From Burkholderia contaminans (GTDB taxonomy: Bacteria > Pseudomonadota > Gammaproteobacteria > Burkholderiales > Burkholderiaceae), in the NCBI RefSeq assembly GCF_029633825.1, contig NZ_CP090641.1:186001-250000 (forward strand): DNA of 64,000 nucleotides, read 5' to 3'. Below the pieces are notes generated by a model. The model was not told the DNA's origin, did not search any database, and was given only the letters and a program-made list of their open reading frames with translations. A program made the translations under genes and the position numbers. Below, piece by piece: positions 25,148 through 34,335 of this stretch (its first letter is position 1; every line of letters starts with the position of its first letter).

Positions 25148-26530
25148 ATGAAACGCATTCATCTCCCCCTCCTGCGCGCGTCGGTGATGGCCGCGTGCGC
25201 GGTCGTCGCGACGGCGTCGTTCCCGAAGGTCACGCCGGACGACCTGAAGGCGCTCGACGGCCCGCTGACGCCGATGGGCGCGGTGCGCGCCGCGAGCAAG
25301 GACAGCGGTGTGCCCGAGTGGTCGGGCAAGTGGCTCGGCACGCCGCCTGACGTGCAGTACAAGCGCGGCAGCCGCTACCCCGACCCGTTCGCGAACGACA
25401 AGCCGGTCGCGACGATCACCGCGGAAAACATGGCGCAGTACGCCGAGCACCTGACCGACGGCCAGAAGGCGATGTTCAAGCGCTACCCGGCCACGTTCAA
25501 GATCAACGTCTACCCGAGCCACCGCGACTTCCGCTACGCGGATTCCGTGTACAAGGACATCCGTGCATACGCGCCGGATTCGACGATGACGTCCGACGCG
25601 AACGGCCTCACGAACGCGCCGCCGACGGTGCCCTACCCGATCCCGAAAACGGCTGCCGAGCTGCTGTGGAACCAGCGCTTCTCGTCGGCGATCGGCGCCG
25701 AGCAGGCAACCTACGACCAGGCGGTCGTGTACTCGGACGGCAACGTTGCATGGGGCAAGGTGCGCTACGACATCTACTCGCCGCGCAACTCCGGCAAGTT
25801 CGACGTGAAGAGCGACCTGAACAACCGCACGTACTACCGCAACGCGACGGAGCTGCCGCTGTCCGACCGCGGCTCGCTGATCGTCGGCTTCACGAACTGG
25901 GACAAGGCCGGCGCGGACAACTCGTCGCGCACGTGGATGTACAACCCCGGCACGCGGCGCGTGCGGCAGGCGCCGGAATACGGCTACGACCAGCCGCAGG
26001 GCCCGGGCGGCTTCCGCACCGTCGACGACGACCGCCTGTACAACGGCCCCGGCGACCGCTACGACTGGAAGATCGTCGGCAAGCGCGAGATCTACGTGCC
26101 GTACGACAACTACAAGGCGATGGACAGCTCGGTGAAGTACGCCGACCTGCTGACCAAGGGCCACGAGAACCCGTCGTATATCCGCTACGAGCTGCATCGC
26201 GTGTGGGTGCTGCAGGCGACGCTGAAAAGCAATTACCGTCACCAGTATGCGAAGCGCGTGCTGTACATCGACGAGGATTCGTGGATGACGCTGCTCGCCG
26301 ACAACTACGACGCACGCGGCCAGCTGTGGCGCACCAACGTGGCGACGACGCTGTATGCGTATGACGCGAAGGTGTTCTACCCGGGCGTCGTGTTCTATCA
26401 CGACCTGATCTCCGGCGCGTACATGGCCGACCGCCTGACGAACGAAGGCCCGATGCCGAAGCTCGACAACAGCCCGCAGTTCAACGAGGCGTACTTCTCG
26501 CCGGACGCGATCCGAAGTTCGGGTAACTAA
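25148..26530 (+). CDS. DUF1329 family envelope protein
   Basis: 460 aa with an N-terminal signal peptide (MKRIHLPLLRASVMAACAVV). Characteristic stretches: KVTPDDLKALDGPLTPMGA, MFKRYPATFKINVYPSHRDF, YNPGTRRVRQAPEYGYDQP and the C-terminal KRVLYIDEDSWMTLLADNYD, which resembles the LolA/LolB-like lipid-binding fold attributed to this family. Start at 25148 (GAGGACCGAT), not the earlier ATG at 25136. It follows DUF1302 by 40 bases and precedes hsaE. Probably a periplasmic partner of the DUF1302 barrel. Confidence 0.87.
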   Translation: MKRIHLPLLRASVMAACAVVATASFPKVTPDDLKALDGPLTPMGAVRAASKDSGVPEWSGKWLGTPPDVQYKRGSRYPDPFANDKPVATITAENMAQYAEHLTDGQKAMFKRYPATFKINVYPSHRDFRYADSVYKDIRAYAPDSTMTSDANGLTNAPPTVPYPIPKTAAELLWNQRFSSAIGAEQATYDQAVVYSDGNVAWGKVRYDIYSPRNSGKFDVKSDLNNRTYYRNATELPLSDRGSLIVGFTNWDKAGADNSSRTWMYNPGTRRVRQAPEYGYDQPQGPGGFRTVDDDRLYNGPGDRYDWKIVGKREIYVPYDNYKAMDSSVKYADLLTKGHENPSYIRYELHRVWVLQATLKSNYRHQYAKRVLYIDEDSWMTLLADNYDARGQLWRTNVATTLYAYDAKVFYPGVVFYHDLISGAYMADRLTNEGPMPKLDNSPQFNEAYFSPDAIRSSGN

Positions 26531-26539
26531 GCAACCCGC

Positions 26540-26563
26540 GCGCCGGAGCCTGTGCTCCGGCGC
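26540..26563 (+). other. Intercistronic hairpin between DUF1329 and hsaE
   Basis: GCGCCGGAGC and GCTCCGGCGC form a perfect 10-bp stem with a CTGT tetraloop, 10 bases after the DUF1329 stop. No T run follows, so it is more likely an mRNA stabiliser or partial attenuator within the operon than a full terminator. Confidence 0.55.
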
Positions 26564-26616
26564 TCCAAGCCGCCCGCCACGGCGGCCTGTTCCATTCGAG
26601 ATTCGAGGGCCCTTTC

Positions 26617-27399
26617 ATGTCTTCCCGCCTGCATACGACGCTCGGCGACGAGCTGTACGCCGCGTGGCACGCGCGTGCGCCGGTCGCGCCGCTGTCGAGC
26701 CGCCCGCGCCGCCTGTCGCTCGATGACGCCTACCGCATCCAGCAGCGCTTCATCGAGCGCCGCATCGAGCACGGTGAGGCCGTGGTCGGCAAGAAGATCG
26801 GCGTGACGAGCCAGGCCGTGCAGGACATGCTGAACGTGCGCCAGCCCGATTTCGGCATCCTGCTGTCCGGCATGCACTACGCGGCCGGCGAAGCGATCGC
26901 CGCCGATACGCTGATCGCGCCGCGCGCCGAGGGCGAGATCGCGTTCATCCTCGCGCGCGACCTGCGCGGCCCCGGCATCGACCGCACCGACGTGATCGCC
27001 GCGACGGCCGCCGTCGCGCCCTGCTTCGAGATCGTCGATTCGCGCATCCGCGACTGGGCGATCCGCATCGAGGACACCGTCGCCGACAACGCGTCGTGCG
27101 GCGTGTACGTGCTCGGCGACGCGCGCGTCGATCCGCGCACGCTCGACCTCGCCGCGTGCGAGATGACGATCGACAAGAACGGCGAGCCCGTCGCACAAGG
27201 GCGCGGCGACGCGGCGCTCGGCCACCCCGCCGACGCGGTCGCGTGGCTCGCGAACACGCTCGCCGCGTACGACGTGCCGCTGCTCGCCGGCGAGATCGTG
27301 CTGTCCGGCTCGCTTGCCAAACTGATTCCGGTCACGGCCGGCGACGCGCTGTCGATGCACATCTCCGGCATCGGCAGTTGCGACGTCCGCTTTATCTAA
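26617..27399 (+). CDS. hsaE: 2-hydroxyhexa-2,4-dienoate / 2-keto-4-pentenoate hydratase
   Basis: 260 aa, normal for MhpD/DmpE/HsaE hydratases. Seen: [26 protein letters not shown], and the metal-binding Glu cluster in [12 protein letters not shown] and CFEIVDSRI, plus the C-terminal [12 protein letters not shown]. It hydrates the dienoate released by the C-C hydrolase to a 4-hydroxy-2-oxo acid. Next to hsaG and hsaF in order; the trio completes catabolism of the ring-A C5-C6 fragment. Confidence 0.88.
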   Translation: MSSRLHTTLGDELYAAWHARAPVAPLSSRPRRLSLDDAYRIQQRFIERRIEHGEAVVGKKIGVTSQAVQDMLNVRQPDFGILLSGMHYAAGEAIAADTLIAPRAEGEIAFILARDLRGPGIDRTDVIAATAAVAPCFEIVDSRIRDWAIRIEDTVADNASCGVYVLGDARVDPRTLDLAACEMTIDKNGEPVAQGRGDAALGHPADAVAWLANTLAAYDVPLLAGEIVLSGSLAKLIPVTAGDALSMHISGIGSCDVRFI

Positions 27400-27412
27400 A
27401 GGAAGAATCCTG

Positions 27413-28312
27413 ATGAAGAAAATCAAATGCGCACTGATCGGGCCCGGCAACATCGGCACCGACCTGCTCTACAAGCTGCGCCGCTCACCGGTGCTCGAAC
27501 CCGTGTGGATGGTCGGCGTCGATCCGGCGTCCGACGGCCTCGCGCGGGCGCGCGAGTTCGGCCTGAAGACCACCGACCGGGGTGTCGACGGGCTGCTGCC
27601 GCACGTGGCCGCCGACGACATCCGCATCGCGTTCGACGCGACCTCCGCCTACGTGCATCGCGACAACTCCGACAAGCTCACCGCGCTCGGCGTGAAGATG
27701 ATCGACCTGACGCCCGCCGCGATCGGTCCGTACTGCGTGCCGCCGGTGAACCTCGACGCGCATCTCGACAGCGCGCAGGCGAACGTGAACATGGTGACCT
27801 GCGGCGGCCAGGCGACGATCCCGATGGTATATGCGGTATCGCGCGTGCAGCCGGTTGCGTACGGCGAGATCGTCGCGACCGTGTCGTCGCGCTCGGTCGG
27901 CCCCGGCACGCGCAAGAACATCGACGAATTCACGCGCACGACGTCCGGTGCGATCGAACAGGTCGGCGGCGCCCGCAAGGGCAAGGCGATCATCGTGATC
28001 AACCCGGCCGAGCCGCCGCTGATCATGCGCGACACGATCCACTGCCTGACCGACGGCCCGCCCGACGTCCACGCGATCACCGCGTCCGTGCATGCGATGG
28101 TCAAGGAAGTGCAGCGCTACGTGCCCGGCTATACGCTGAAGAACGGCCCGGTGTTCGACGGCAATCGCGTGTCCGTCTTCATGGAGGTCGAAGGGCTCGG
28201 CGATTACCTGCCGAAGTACGCGGGCAACCTCGACATCATGACCGCCGCCGCGGCCGCCACGTCCGAGCGTTTCGCCGAACAGATGCTGGCCGCGACGGCC
28301 GCCACCGCTTGA
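27413..28312 (+). CDS. hsaG: Acetaldehyde/propionaldehyde dehydrogenase (CoA-acylating)
   Basis: 299 aa. Rossmann [13 protein letters not shown] at the N-terminus, catalytic Cys130 in [15 protein letters not shown], and [20 protein letters not shown] near the C-terminus: the DmpF/MhpF/HsaG family. Converts the aldehyde released by the aldolase to acyl-CoA with NAD+ (propionyl-CoA in steroid catabolism, acetyl-CoA in aromatic pathways). An AAGGAAGAATCC site overlaps the end of hsaE. Forms a channelling complex with the aldolase encoded next. Confidence 0.93.
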   Translation: MKKIKCALIGPGNIGTDLLYKLRRSPVLEPVWMVGVDPASDGLARAREFGLKTTDRGVDGLLPHVAADDIRIAFDATSAYVHRDNSDKLTALGVKMIDLTPAAIGPYCVPPVNLDAHLDSAQANVNMVTCGGQATIPMVYAVSRVQPVAYGEIVATVSSRSVGPGTRKNIDEFTRTTSGAIEQVGGARKGKAIIVINPAEPPLIMRDTIHCLTDGPPDVHAITASVHAMVKEVQRYVPGYTLKNGPVFDGNRVSVFMEVEGLGDYLPKYAGNLDIMTAAAAATSERFAEQMLAATAATA

Positions 28313-28328
28313 GTCGAGGAGTCACACG

Positions 28329-29360
28329 ATGTCACTTGCAGGCAAGAAGATCGCCGTCCACGACATGTCGCTGCGCGACGGGATGCACCCGAAGCGCCAC
28401 CAGATCACGCTCGACCAGATGCGCAACATCGCGCGCGGGCTCGACGCGGCCGGCGTGCCGCTGATCGAGGTCACGCACGGCGACGGGCTCGGCGGCGCGT
28501 CGGTCAACTACGGGTTCCCCGCGCATACCGATGAGGCGTACCTCGGCGCCGTGATTCCGGAGCTGAAGCAGGCAAAGGTGTCGGCGCTGCTGCTGCCCGG
28601 TATCGGCACCGTCGAGCATCTGCGCATGGCGCACGAACTCGGCGTCGGCACGATCCGCGTCGCGACGCACTGCACCGAGGCGGACGTGTCGGAGCAGCAC
28701 ATCGGCCTCGCGCGCACGCTCGGGCTCGATACGGTCGGCTTCCTGATGATGGCGCACATGTCGTCGCCGGAGCAGCTCGTCGTGCAGGCGAAGCTGATGG
28801 AGTCGTACGGCGCGAACTGCATCTACATCACCGATTCGGCCGGCCACATGCTGCCGGATGACGTGACCGCACGGATCGCCCGGGTGCGCGACGCGCTGAA
28901 GCCGGAGACCGAACTCGGTTTCCACGGCCATCACAACCTCGCGATGGGTGTCGCCAACTCGATCGCGGCGGTTGCCGCCGGCGCGAACCGGATCGACGCG
29001 GCCGCGGCCGGCCTCGGCGCCGGCGCGGGCAACACGCCGATGGAAGTGTTCGTCGCGGTGTGCGACCGGATGGGGATCGAAACGGGCGTCGACGTGTTCG
29101 CGATCTCGGACGTCGCCGAGGATCTCGTCGTGCCGATCATGGACGCGCCGATCCGCCTCGACCGCGACGCGCTGACGCTCGGCTATGCAGGCGTCTACTC
29201 GTCGTTCCTGCTGTTCGCGAAGCGCGCGGAAGCGAAGTACGGGATTCCGGCGCGCGACATCCTCGTCGAGCTGGGCCGGCAGCGGCTCGTGGGCGGGCAG
29301 GAGGACATGATCGAGGACGCGGCGCTGACGATGGTGCGGGCGCGGGCGGTGGCGGCCTGA
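28329..29360 (+). CDS. hsaF: 4-hydroxy-2-oxovalerate/hexanoate aldolase
   Basis: 343 aa DmpG/MhpE/HsaF-type aldolase. Catalytic Arg16-Asp17 in [10 protein letters not shown], metal-binding His pair in [11 protein letters not shown], and C-terminal communication domain ending in [19 protein letters not shown]. Cleaves the 4-hydroxy-2-oxo acid to pyruvate plus aldehyde, which passes to HsaG. 16 bases after hsaG; an intrinsic terminator follows, so it ends the operon. Confidence 0.93.
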   Translation: MSLAGKKIAVHDMSLRDGMHPKRHQITLDQMRNIARGLDAAGVPLIEVTHGDGLGGASVNYGFPAHTDEAYLGAVIPELKQAKVSALLLPGIGTVEHLRMAHELGVGTIRVATHCTEADVSEQHIGLARTLGLDTVGFLMMAHMSSPEQLVVQAKLMESYGANCIYITDSAGHMLPDDVTARIARVRDALKPETELGFHGHHNLAMGVANSIAAVAAGANRIDAAAAGLGAGAGNTPMEVFVAVCDRMGIETGVDVFAISDVAEDLVVPIMDAPIRLDRDALTLGYAGVYSSFLLFAKRAEAKYGIPARDILVELGRQRLVGGQEDMIEDAALTMVRARAVAA

Positions 29361-29403
29361 ACGTACGCGGCCGGCAATCGTCCGGACGCAGCGGCACAGC
29401 GGC

Positions 29404-29426
29404 AAACGGGGCGCAAGCCCCGTTTT
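29404..29426 (+). terminator. Intrinsic terminator after hsaF
   Basis: AAACGGGGC and GCCCCGTTT pair around a GCAA tetraloop, followed by TTTTC. On the other strand the A run becomes a short T run, so it may also stop the convergent phosphoesterase transcript. Confidence 0.85.
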
Positions 29427-29477
29427 CATTTCGGATGCGCGGATCGAGCGACGTCGGTCACGCATCGCCCGCCGGCT

Positions 29478-29726
29478 TCAGCGATGCTTCCCCCCGTGCC
29501 GCTTGCGCCGATGGGCTTCACGCGCCTGCAACAGCGACGGCATCAGTTCCTCGATGTATTGCCGCGCCTGCCCGCGCGTCACGATCTCGCTGAAGCGCTG
29601 ATGGGCCTTGTCATGGCCAACCAGCGCCGCATGCGCTTTCTTCAGGATGTGCAGAAACGCGATCAGGCTCGTGCCGTCGCGCACGGGCAGCGCATCGCGC
29701 GGGTCGGCGGCCGGTGTCGTACTCAT
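29478..29726 (-). CDS. Small hypothetical protein, 82 aa
   Basis: Soluble, helical and very basic at the C-terminus (AREAHRRKRHGGKHR). Seen: LIAFLHILKKAHAALVGHDKAHQRF. No known domain. Its ATG overlaps the phosphoesterase stop (ATGA), so it is translationally coupled to it. Function unknown; possibly an accessory to the phosphoesterase. Confidence 0.65.
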   Translation of the reverse strand: MSTTPAADPRDALPVRDGTSLIAFLHILKKAHAALVGHDKAHQRFSEIVTRGQARQYIEELMPSLLQAREAHRRKRHGGKHR

Positions 29727-30970
29727 GATCCGATCCTTTGCGGGCAGTCGGTGCGGCACGTCGGGGTCACGAGTGCCAGCAGGTCGTTCGCGAGACGGTC
29801 GCGATCCGTCAGCGGCGCGAGGCCGAACAGCCGCTCGAGCGTCGCGGCGACCGATGCATGATCGTACGGCGTGTGGTCGACCTGCCCGGCCGCGACCCAC
29901 GGCGAGATCACGATCGCCGGCACGCGCACGCCATACACGTCGAACCCGAAGCCGCTCGCGTTCAACGTCGCCGCCGCGCCATCGTTCGGCGGCGGCGCGG
30001 CGCCCGGCCTGACCGAATCGTAGAAACCGCCGTGCTCGTCGTAGCAGATCACGAGCAGGCTGCTGTTCCACACCGGCGAATTGCGGATCGCGTTGTACAC
30101 CCGCGCGGCGAGCTGGTCGCCGCCGGCAAGGCCATCCATCGGGTGCTGCGAGCTGCCGTTCTGGTACGTGCCGTGCACGATGTCGCCGTATCCGGGCTCG
30201 ATGAACGTGTAGCGCGCCGTATAGCCGGCCGCGAGATCGGCCTCGAAGTGCGCGAGGTCGTCGATGTCGAAGAAGCTGATGCCCTTCAGCGACGCGACCT
30301 GCGGCACGTGGCCGAGCGGGTCGCCGGTCTGGTCCTGGTAGATGCGCCAGTTGTCGTCGCCGAGCGCGGCGAAGATCGAACCCTTCGGATACGGAAAGCC
30401 GTTGAACGCATCCCATCCGGCCATTTCTTCCCTGGTCGGCGAATGGTCGAGCCCGGCCGACGATGCGCCGTGCAGGAAGAAGCGGTTCGGCCAGGTCGGC
30501 CCCGGCATCGACGCATGCCATGCGTCGCACAGCACGAACGCGTTCGCGAGCGCGTGCAGCGACGGCGCCTGCGTCGCGATATCGACGCCCTGCATGATCT
30601 TGCCCGCGTCGGCCGGCTGCGGCGGCGTGCCTTCGGAATGCGATGTCGCGTAGTTCGACACGAACCCGGTGTTGACGACCGGCGGATACGGCTGCCCTTT
30701 CACGAACGGCACGCCCGCGCCGCACAGCTGTTCGAGCACGTCGTTGAATTCGTGGCACGGATCGGTCGGCATCCGGTCGGGCGCGCCGCCGCCGAACGGA
30801 TACACCGCGTCACCGTACGCATTGCTGTTACCCGGCGAAGCGGCAACGATATCGGGGTAGCCCGACAGCGCGAACAGATGATCGAAGGAACGGTTCTCGA
30901 GCATCAGCACGAACACGTGCTGGATGCGGTCCTGAACCGACGGGGATGCGGGGGCTGCGTCTGCACTCAT
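29723..30970 (-). CDS. Phosphoesterase / phospholipase C family protein
   Basis: 415 aa of the alkaline-phosphatase-like PLC/AcpA phosphoesterase family. Seen: the N-terminal metal and nucleophile motif VFVLMLENRSFDHLFAL, GPTWPNRFFLHGASSAG, LLVICYDEHGGFYDSV and the late metal-binding DHTPYDHASVAATLERLFG. Most secreted members have a Tat or Sec signal; none is visible after the GGAGG-supported ATG at 30970, nor in the frame upstream. So it is either cytosolic or exported unconventionally. Operon with the small downstream gene. Confidence 0.88.
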   Translation of the reverse strand: MSADAAPASPSVQDRIQHVFVLMLENRSFDHLFALSGYPDIVAASPGNSNAYGDAVYPFGGGAPDRMPTDPCHEFNDVLEQLCGAGVPFVKGQPYPPVVNTGFVSNYATSHSEGTPPQPADAGKIMQGVDIATQAPSLHALANAFVLCDAWHASMPGPTWPNRFFLHGASSAGLDHSPTREEMAGWDAFNGFPYPKGSIFAALGDDNWRIYQDQTGDPLGHVPQVASLKGISFFDIDDLAHFEADLAAGYTARYTFIEPGYGDIVHGTYQNGSSQHPMDGLAGGDQLAARVYNAIRNSPVWNSSLLVICYDEHGGFYDSVRPGAAPPPNDGAAATLNASGFGFDVYGVRVPAIVISPWVAAGQVDHTPYDHASVAATLERLFGLAPLTDRDRLANDLLALVTPTCRTDCPQRIGS

Positions 30971-31139
30971 GGCGCCTCCTGGCGTCGCGCGACGAAAGTC
31001 CTGCTGGCACGATCGTCGGCCCGATGAAAGCTGCTGAAGGAATTGAAAGCCGTGGCGCGGGCCGCGAATTGCCGATGAGTGTACGACCGCCCCGGCCCGC
31101 ACGTAAAGCCGCACGCGAACCGCGTCGCGGCGGGCGCGT

Positions 31140-32039
31140 TCAACTGTCCGCCGACGCGGTTTTCAGCGTGACGACATCGCGCCGCGGCGGCGCACCGAAC
31201 ATCCGTGCGTATTCGCGGCTGAACTGCGACGCGCTTTCGTAGCCGACGCGATACGCGGCCGTTTCCGCGTTCGCCGCGCCCGTCACCATCAGGTGCCGCG
31301 CTTCCAGCAGGCGCAACTGCTTCTGGTACTGCAGCGGCGTCATCGACGTGAGCGCCTTGAATTGCCGGTGAAACGCCGACGGGCTCATCTGTGCGACAGC
31401 GGCGAGATCCTCGACGCGGATCGCCTCGGCGAACTGGCCGCGCAGCGCATGGATCGCCGCGACGACGCGCTGCGCATGGCCGTTGGCGAACACGACGCGC
31501 GCGACTTCGCCGCCGTGCGGCCCCGCGAGCAGCCAGTAGCAGATCTCCCGCTTCACGAGCGGCGCGACGACCGGAATCGCGGCCGGCGTATCGAGCAGCC
31601 GCATCATCCGCAGCACGCAATCGGCGAGCGGCCCGCCGAAATCGGTCACGCACACGCCATGGCCGATCGCGCCACGCGGTTGCGATGGCGGCGTATCGAG
31701 TCGTTCGAGTACTTCACGCATCATCGCGATATCGAATTCGAGCACCATGCCGAGGAACGGTTCGGTCTCGCTCGCCTTGACGATGCGGCTCGTCGCCGGC
31801 ATCTCGACGCTGACGACGAGCGCGCGGCCGGGCCCGTAGTCGTACCGGCGCCCGCCGAACGTCGTCCACTTCGCGCCCTGCACGACGACGCACAGCGCCG
31901 GTTTCATGATCAGCGGCGCGGGCAGCTTCTCGCGATTGGAACGTAGCAGGATCAGCCCGTCGATCGCCGTCGCGAACGGGCTCTCTTCACCCGCCGCGCC
32001 CGTCAGGCGAGCGACACGTTCGACCAGTTCGTCCGACAT
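31140..32039 (-). CDS. AraC family transcriptional regulator (AraC_N type)
   Basis: 299 aa. The N-terminal AraC_N domain includes GLILLRSNREKLPAPLIMKP and CVVVQGAKWTTFGGRRYDY. The C-terminal helix-turn-helix pair is VEDLAAVAQMSPSAFHRQFK and ETAAYRVGYESASQFSREYARMFG. ACGGAGGGGC before the ATG at 32039 decides the start. Divergent from the SDR gene at 32205, its likely target. Confidence 0.88.
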   Translation of the reverse strand: MSDELVERVARLTGAAGEESPFATAIDGLILLRSNREKLPAPLIMKPALCVVVQGAKWTTFGGRRYDYGPGRALVVSVEMPATSRIVKASETEPFLGMVLEFDIAMMREVLERLDTPPSQPRGAIGHGVCVTDFGGPLADCVLRMMRLLDTPAAIPVVAPLVKREICYWLLAGPHGGEVARVVFANGHAQRVVAAIHALRGQFAEAIRVEDLAAVAQMSPSAFHRQFKALTSMTPLQYQKQLRLLEARHLMVTGAANAETAAYRVGYESASQFSREYARMFGAPPRRDVVTLKTASADS

Positions 32040-32204
32040 ACAGCCCCTCCGTATCCCGATGTCCGGATGGTACACGCGGCGCGACGCTTGCCGGGGCAGT
32101 CGGGCAGGATCAGGCAAGAACGCGGCCGGTTCCGGCATTCAGGCGCGGCAGCCGCCACCGTACGCTTGGCGCTGTTCGTCACCGACTTCGATCAGGAGCC
32201 CAGC

Positions 32205-32984
32205 ATGACCGCAACGCAATCCCAACCTTCCACCCCGAAAATCGCCGTCGTCACCGGCGGTAGCCGCGGGCTTGGCCGCAATACGGTGCTGCATCTCGCG
32301 CAGCGCGGCGTGCGCGCGATCTTCACCTATCACTCGAATCGCACCGAGGCCGATCACGTCGTCGCGCTGGCCGCCGACGCCGGGCAGGCGGCGATCGCGC
32401 TGCCGCTCGATACGGGCGACAGCGCGACGTTCGACCGCTTCGCCGGGCAGCTCCGCGAAGCGCTGGCCAGTTGGGGCGCCGACCGGTTCGATTTCCTCGT
32501 CAACAATGCAGGCACGTCGCATCACGCGCCGATCGCCGAAACGACGGAAGCCGATCTCGATGCGCTCTATCGCGTGCACTTCAAGGGCGTGTTCTTCCTC
32601 ACGCAAGCGCTGCTGCCGCTGATCCGCGACGGCGGCCGCATCGTGAACGTGTCGTCGGGCCTCACGCGCGTCGCCATGCCGGGCAGCGCGGCGTACGGGT
32701 CGATGAAGGGGGCGGTCGAGGTGTTGACGCGCTATCTGGCCCAGGAGCTCGGCCCGCGCCGCATCGCGGTGAACGTCGTCGCGCCGGGCGCGGTGGCAAC
32801 CGACTTCAGCGGCGGGATGGTGCGCGACAACCCCGAAGTCAACCGGCGCGTCGCGGAATGGACGGCGCTCGGCCGCGCGGGCGAGCCCGACGACATCGGG
32901 CCGATGATCGCGTCGCTGCTGTCGGACGACAACCGCTGGGTCAATGCGCAGCGCATCGAGGTGTCGGGCGGGATGGCGCTCTGA
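32205..32984 (+). CDS. SDR family oxidoreductase
   Basis: 259 aa. TGGSRGLGRN, NNAGTSHHAPI, SSGLTRVAMPG and YGSMKGA. The cofactor loop (TYHSNRTEAD) with Ser and Arg suggests NADP(H). CAGGAGCCCAGC precedes the ATG. Divergent neighbour of the AraC regulator, an arrangement common for AraC_N-controlled stress or xenobiotic SDRs. A strong terminator follows. Confidence 0.86.
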   Translation: MTATQSQPSTPKIAVVTGGSRGLGRNTVLHLAQRGVRAIFTYHSNRTEADHVVALAADAGQAAIALPLDTGDSATFDRFAGQLREALASWGADRFDFLVNNAGTSHHAPIAETTEADLDALYRVHFKGVFFLTQALLPLIRDGGRIVNVSSGLTRVAMPGSAAYGSMKGAVEVLTRYLAQELGPRRIAVNVVAPGAVATDFSGGMVRDNPEVNRRVAEWTALGRAGEPDDIGPMIASLLSDDNRWVNAQRIEVSGGMAL

Positions 32985-33031
32985 GCGTTGACTTTCACCG
33001 AGCGGCCCGATACGATCGATGCACTTTCAAG

Positions 33032-33066
33032 ACGCCCTCCCGGTCCGCCGGGAGGGCGTTTCGTTT
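33032..33066 (+). terminator. Intrinsic terminator after the SDR gene
   Basis: ACGCCCTCCCGG (33032-33043) and CCGGGAGGGCGT (33048-33059) form a perfect 12-bp stem with a TCCG loop, followed by TTCGTTTT. A second palindrome, TTTTGGTT-CCGCC-AACCAAAA (33064-33084), starts in the T run and ends just before the next ribosome site. Confidence 0.88.
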
Positions 33067-33098
33067 TGGTTCCGCCAACCAAAAGGAAACCCCTTGAA

Positions 33099-33896
33099 AT
33101 GAACCGTATCGACATCCTCGCCTCCGGCCCGAATGGCGGCCTCGGCTACCTGCAGCACGGCACCGGCCCCGAATGCGTGATGGTCCTGCACGACTGGCTC
33201 GGCGACCGCACGAACTACACGGTGCTGCTGCCGTATCTCGACGAAGCGGCGTTCACGTACGTGTTCGTCGACCTGCGCGGCTACGGCGAATCCATCCACC
33301 TGAGCGGTGCCTGTACCGTCGACGAAATCTCGGCCGACTGCCTGGCGCTCGCCGATCGTCTCGGCTGGCAGCGCTTTCACGTGATCGGCCATTCGATGAC
33401 CGGCATGGCGACGCAACGGCTCGCCGCCGACGCGCCATCGCGCGTCACGAGCGCGATCGCCGTGTGCCCGGTGTCGGCGGCCGGCAATCGCCTGAACGAC
33501 GACGCACGTGCCTTCTTCGCGAGCACGACCGTCGATGACGATGCGTTTCGCCGGCTCGTGCGATTCGTGACGGGGGGATTGTCGGCGCGCTGGGCCGACG
33601 TGAAACTGCGGCAGAACCGCGAGCGTGTGGCGCCGGAGTGCCGGCTCGCGTATCTCGACATGCTGACCGGCACGGATTTCGTCGACGACATCCGCGGGCT
33701 CGACACGCGTTTCCTGGTGATCGTCGGCGACAAGGATCCGGGGCTCGACGCAGCGGCGATGCAGGCGACGTTCCTCGCGTGGCATCCGAACGCGCGGCTC
33801 GTGACGATACCGAATTGCGGGCATTACCCGATGCAGGAATGTCCGCCGTATTTCGCGATGATCGTCGAGGATTTCCTGCGGGACGCGGCCGCCTGA
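33099..33896 (+). CDS. Alpha/beta hydrolase
   Basis: 265 aa. Seen: VMVLHDWLGDRTN (oxyanion HDW), FVDLRGYGES, nucleophile elbow in VIGHSMTGMATQ, catalytic Asp in IVGDKDPGL and His in PNCGHYPMQECP. The ATG at 33099 sits after the second palindrome with GGAAACCCC upstream. Family of small-molecule esterases, haloperoxidases or lactonases; substrate unknown. Possibly unlinked to the SDR because a terminator separates them. Confidence 0.83.
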   Translation: MNRIDILASGPNGGLGYLQHGTGPECVMVLHDWLGDRTNYTVLLPYLDEAAFTYVFVDLRGYGESIHLSGACTVDEISADCLALADRLGWQRFHVIGHSMTGMATQRLAADAPSRVTSAIAVCPVSAAGNRLNDDARAFFASTTVDDDAFRRLVRFVTGGLSARWADVKLRQNRERVAPECRLAYLDMLTGTDFVDDIRGLDTRFLVIVGDKDPGLDAAAMQATFLAWHPNARLVTIPNCGHYPMQECPPYFAMIVEDFLRDAAA

Positions 33897-34071
33897 GCGT
33901 TGTGCACGCGCGGCGGCCGGTGAAGGCGGTGTGGGCCGCCACGGCATGACGATGCCGGCGGCCGGCGGACGGCACGCGATGTGTCGTCCACCCGGCTCGT
34001 CCGGCCTCGTCGGCCGGACAGGATTCGATCGGCGAGGCAGTGCTGCATGCCCGCGCCGATCGTTGCCGCGC
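33897..34071. other. Convergent intergenic gap with hairpin at 33999-34019
   Basis: GTCCGGCC and GGCCGGAC form a perfect 8-bp stem with a 5-base loop between the hydrolase and infA ends. There is no T run; weak candidate for bidirectional termination. No gene seen. Confidence 0.3.
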
Positions 34072-34335
34072 TTAACGGCGCGGTTGGCCGCTGCGCTGCG
34101 GACGCGGGGAATTCGCGTCCTTGTGACGGAAGTTGATGCGACCCTTGGTGAGGTCATAGACCGACAGTTCCAGCGTCACACGGTCACCCGCGAGAATGCG
34201 GATGTGGTTCTTGCGCATGCGGCCCGACGCGTACGCGCCGACCACGACGCCGTTTTCCAGCGTGACACGGTATTTGCTGTCCGGCAGCACTTCGTCGACG
34301 ATTCCGTCCAGTTCCAGCAGTTCTTCTTTTGCCAA
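34072..34335 (-). CDS. infA: Translation initiation factor IF-1, second-type copy (TTG start)
   Basis: 87 aa. The S1/OB-fold IF-1 sequence is clear: [39 protein letters not shown] and [18 protein letters not shown]. The start is TTG at 34335, set by TCTGGAGGAATTGG upstream and the family's usual M-A-K-E-E beginning; no ATG fits. The C-terminus is extended and basic (about 15 residues longer than the 72-aa ribosomal-operon copy), so this is probably an accessory paralogue. Next to cspA on the same strand. Confidence 0.93.
   Translation of the reverse strand: MAKEELLELDGIVDEVLPDSKYRVTLENGVVVGAYASGRMRKNHIRILAGDRVTLELSVYDLTKGRINFRHKDANSPRPQRSGQPRR

Noticed and set aside
23542..26530. DUF1302/DUF1329 as a porin plus unrelated lipoprotein
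   Set aside because: Neither shows general porin motifs nor a lipobox; the adjacent family pair explains them better.
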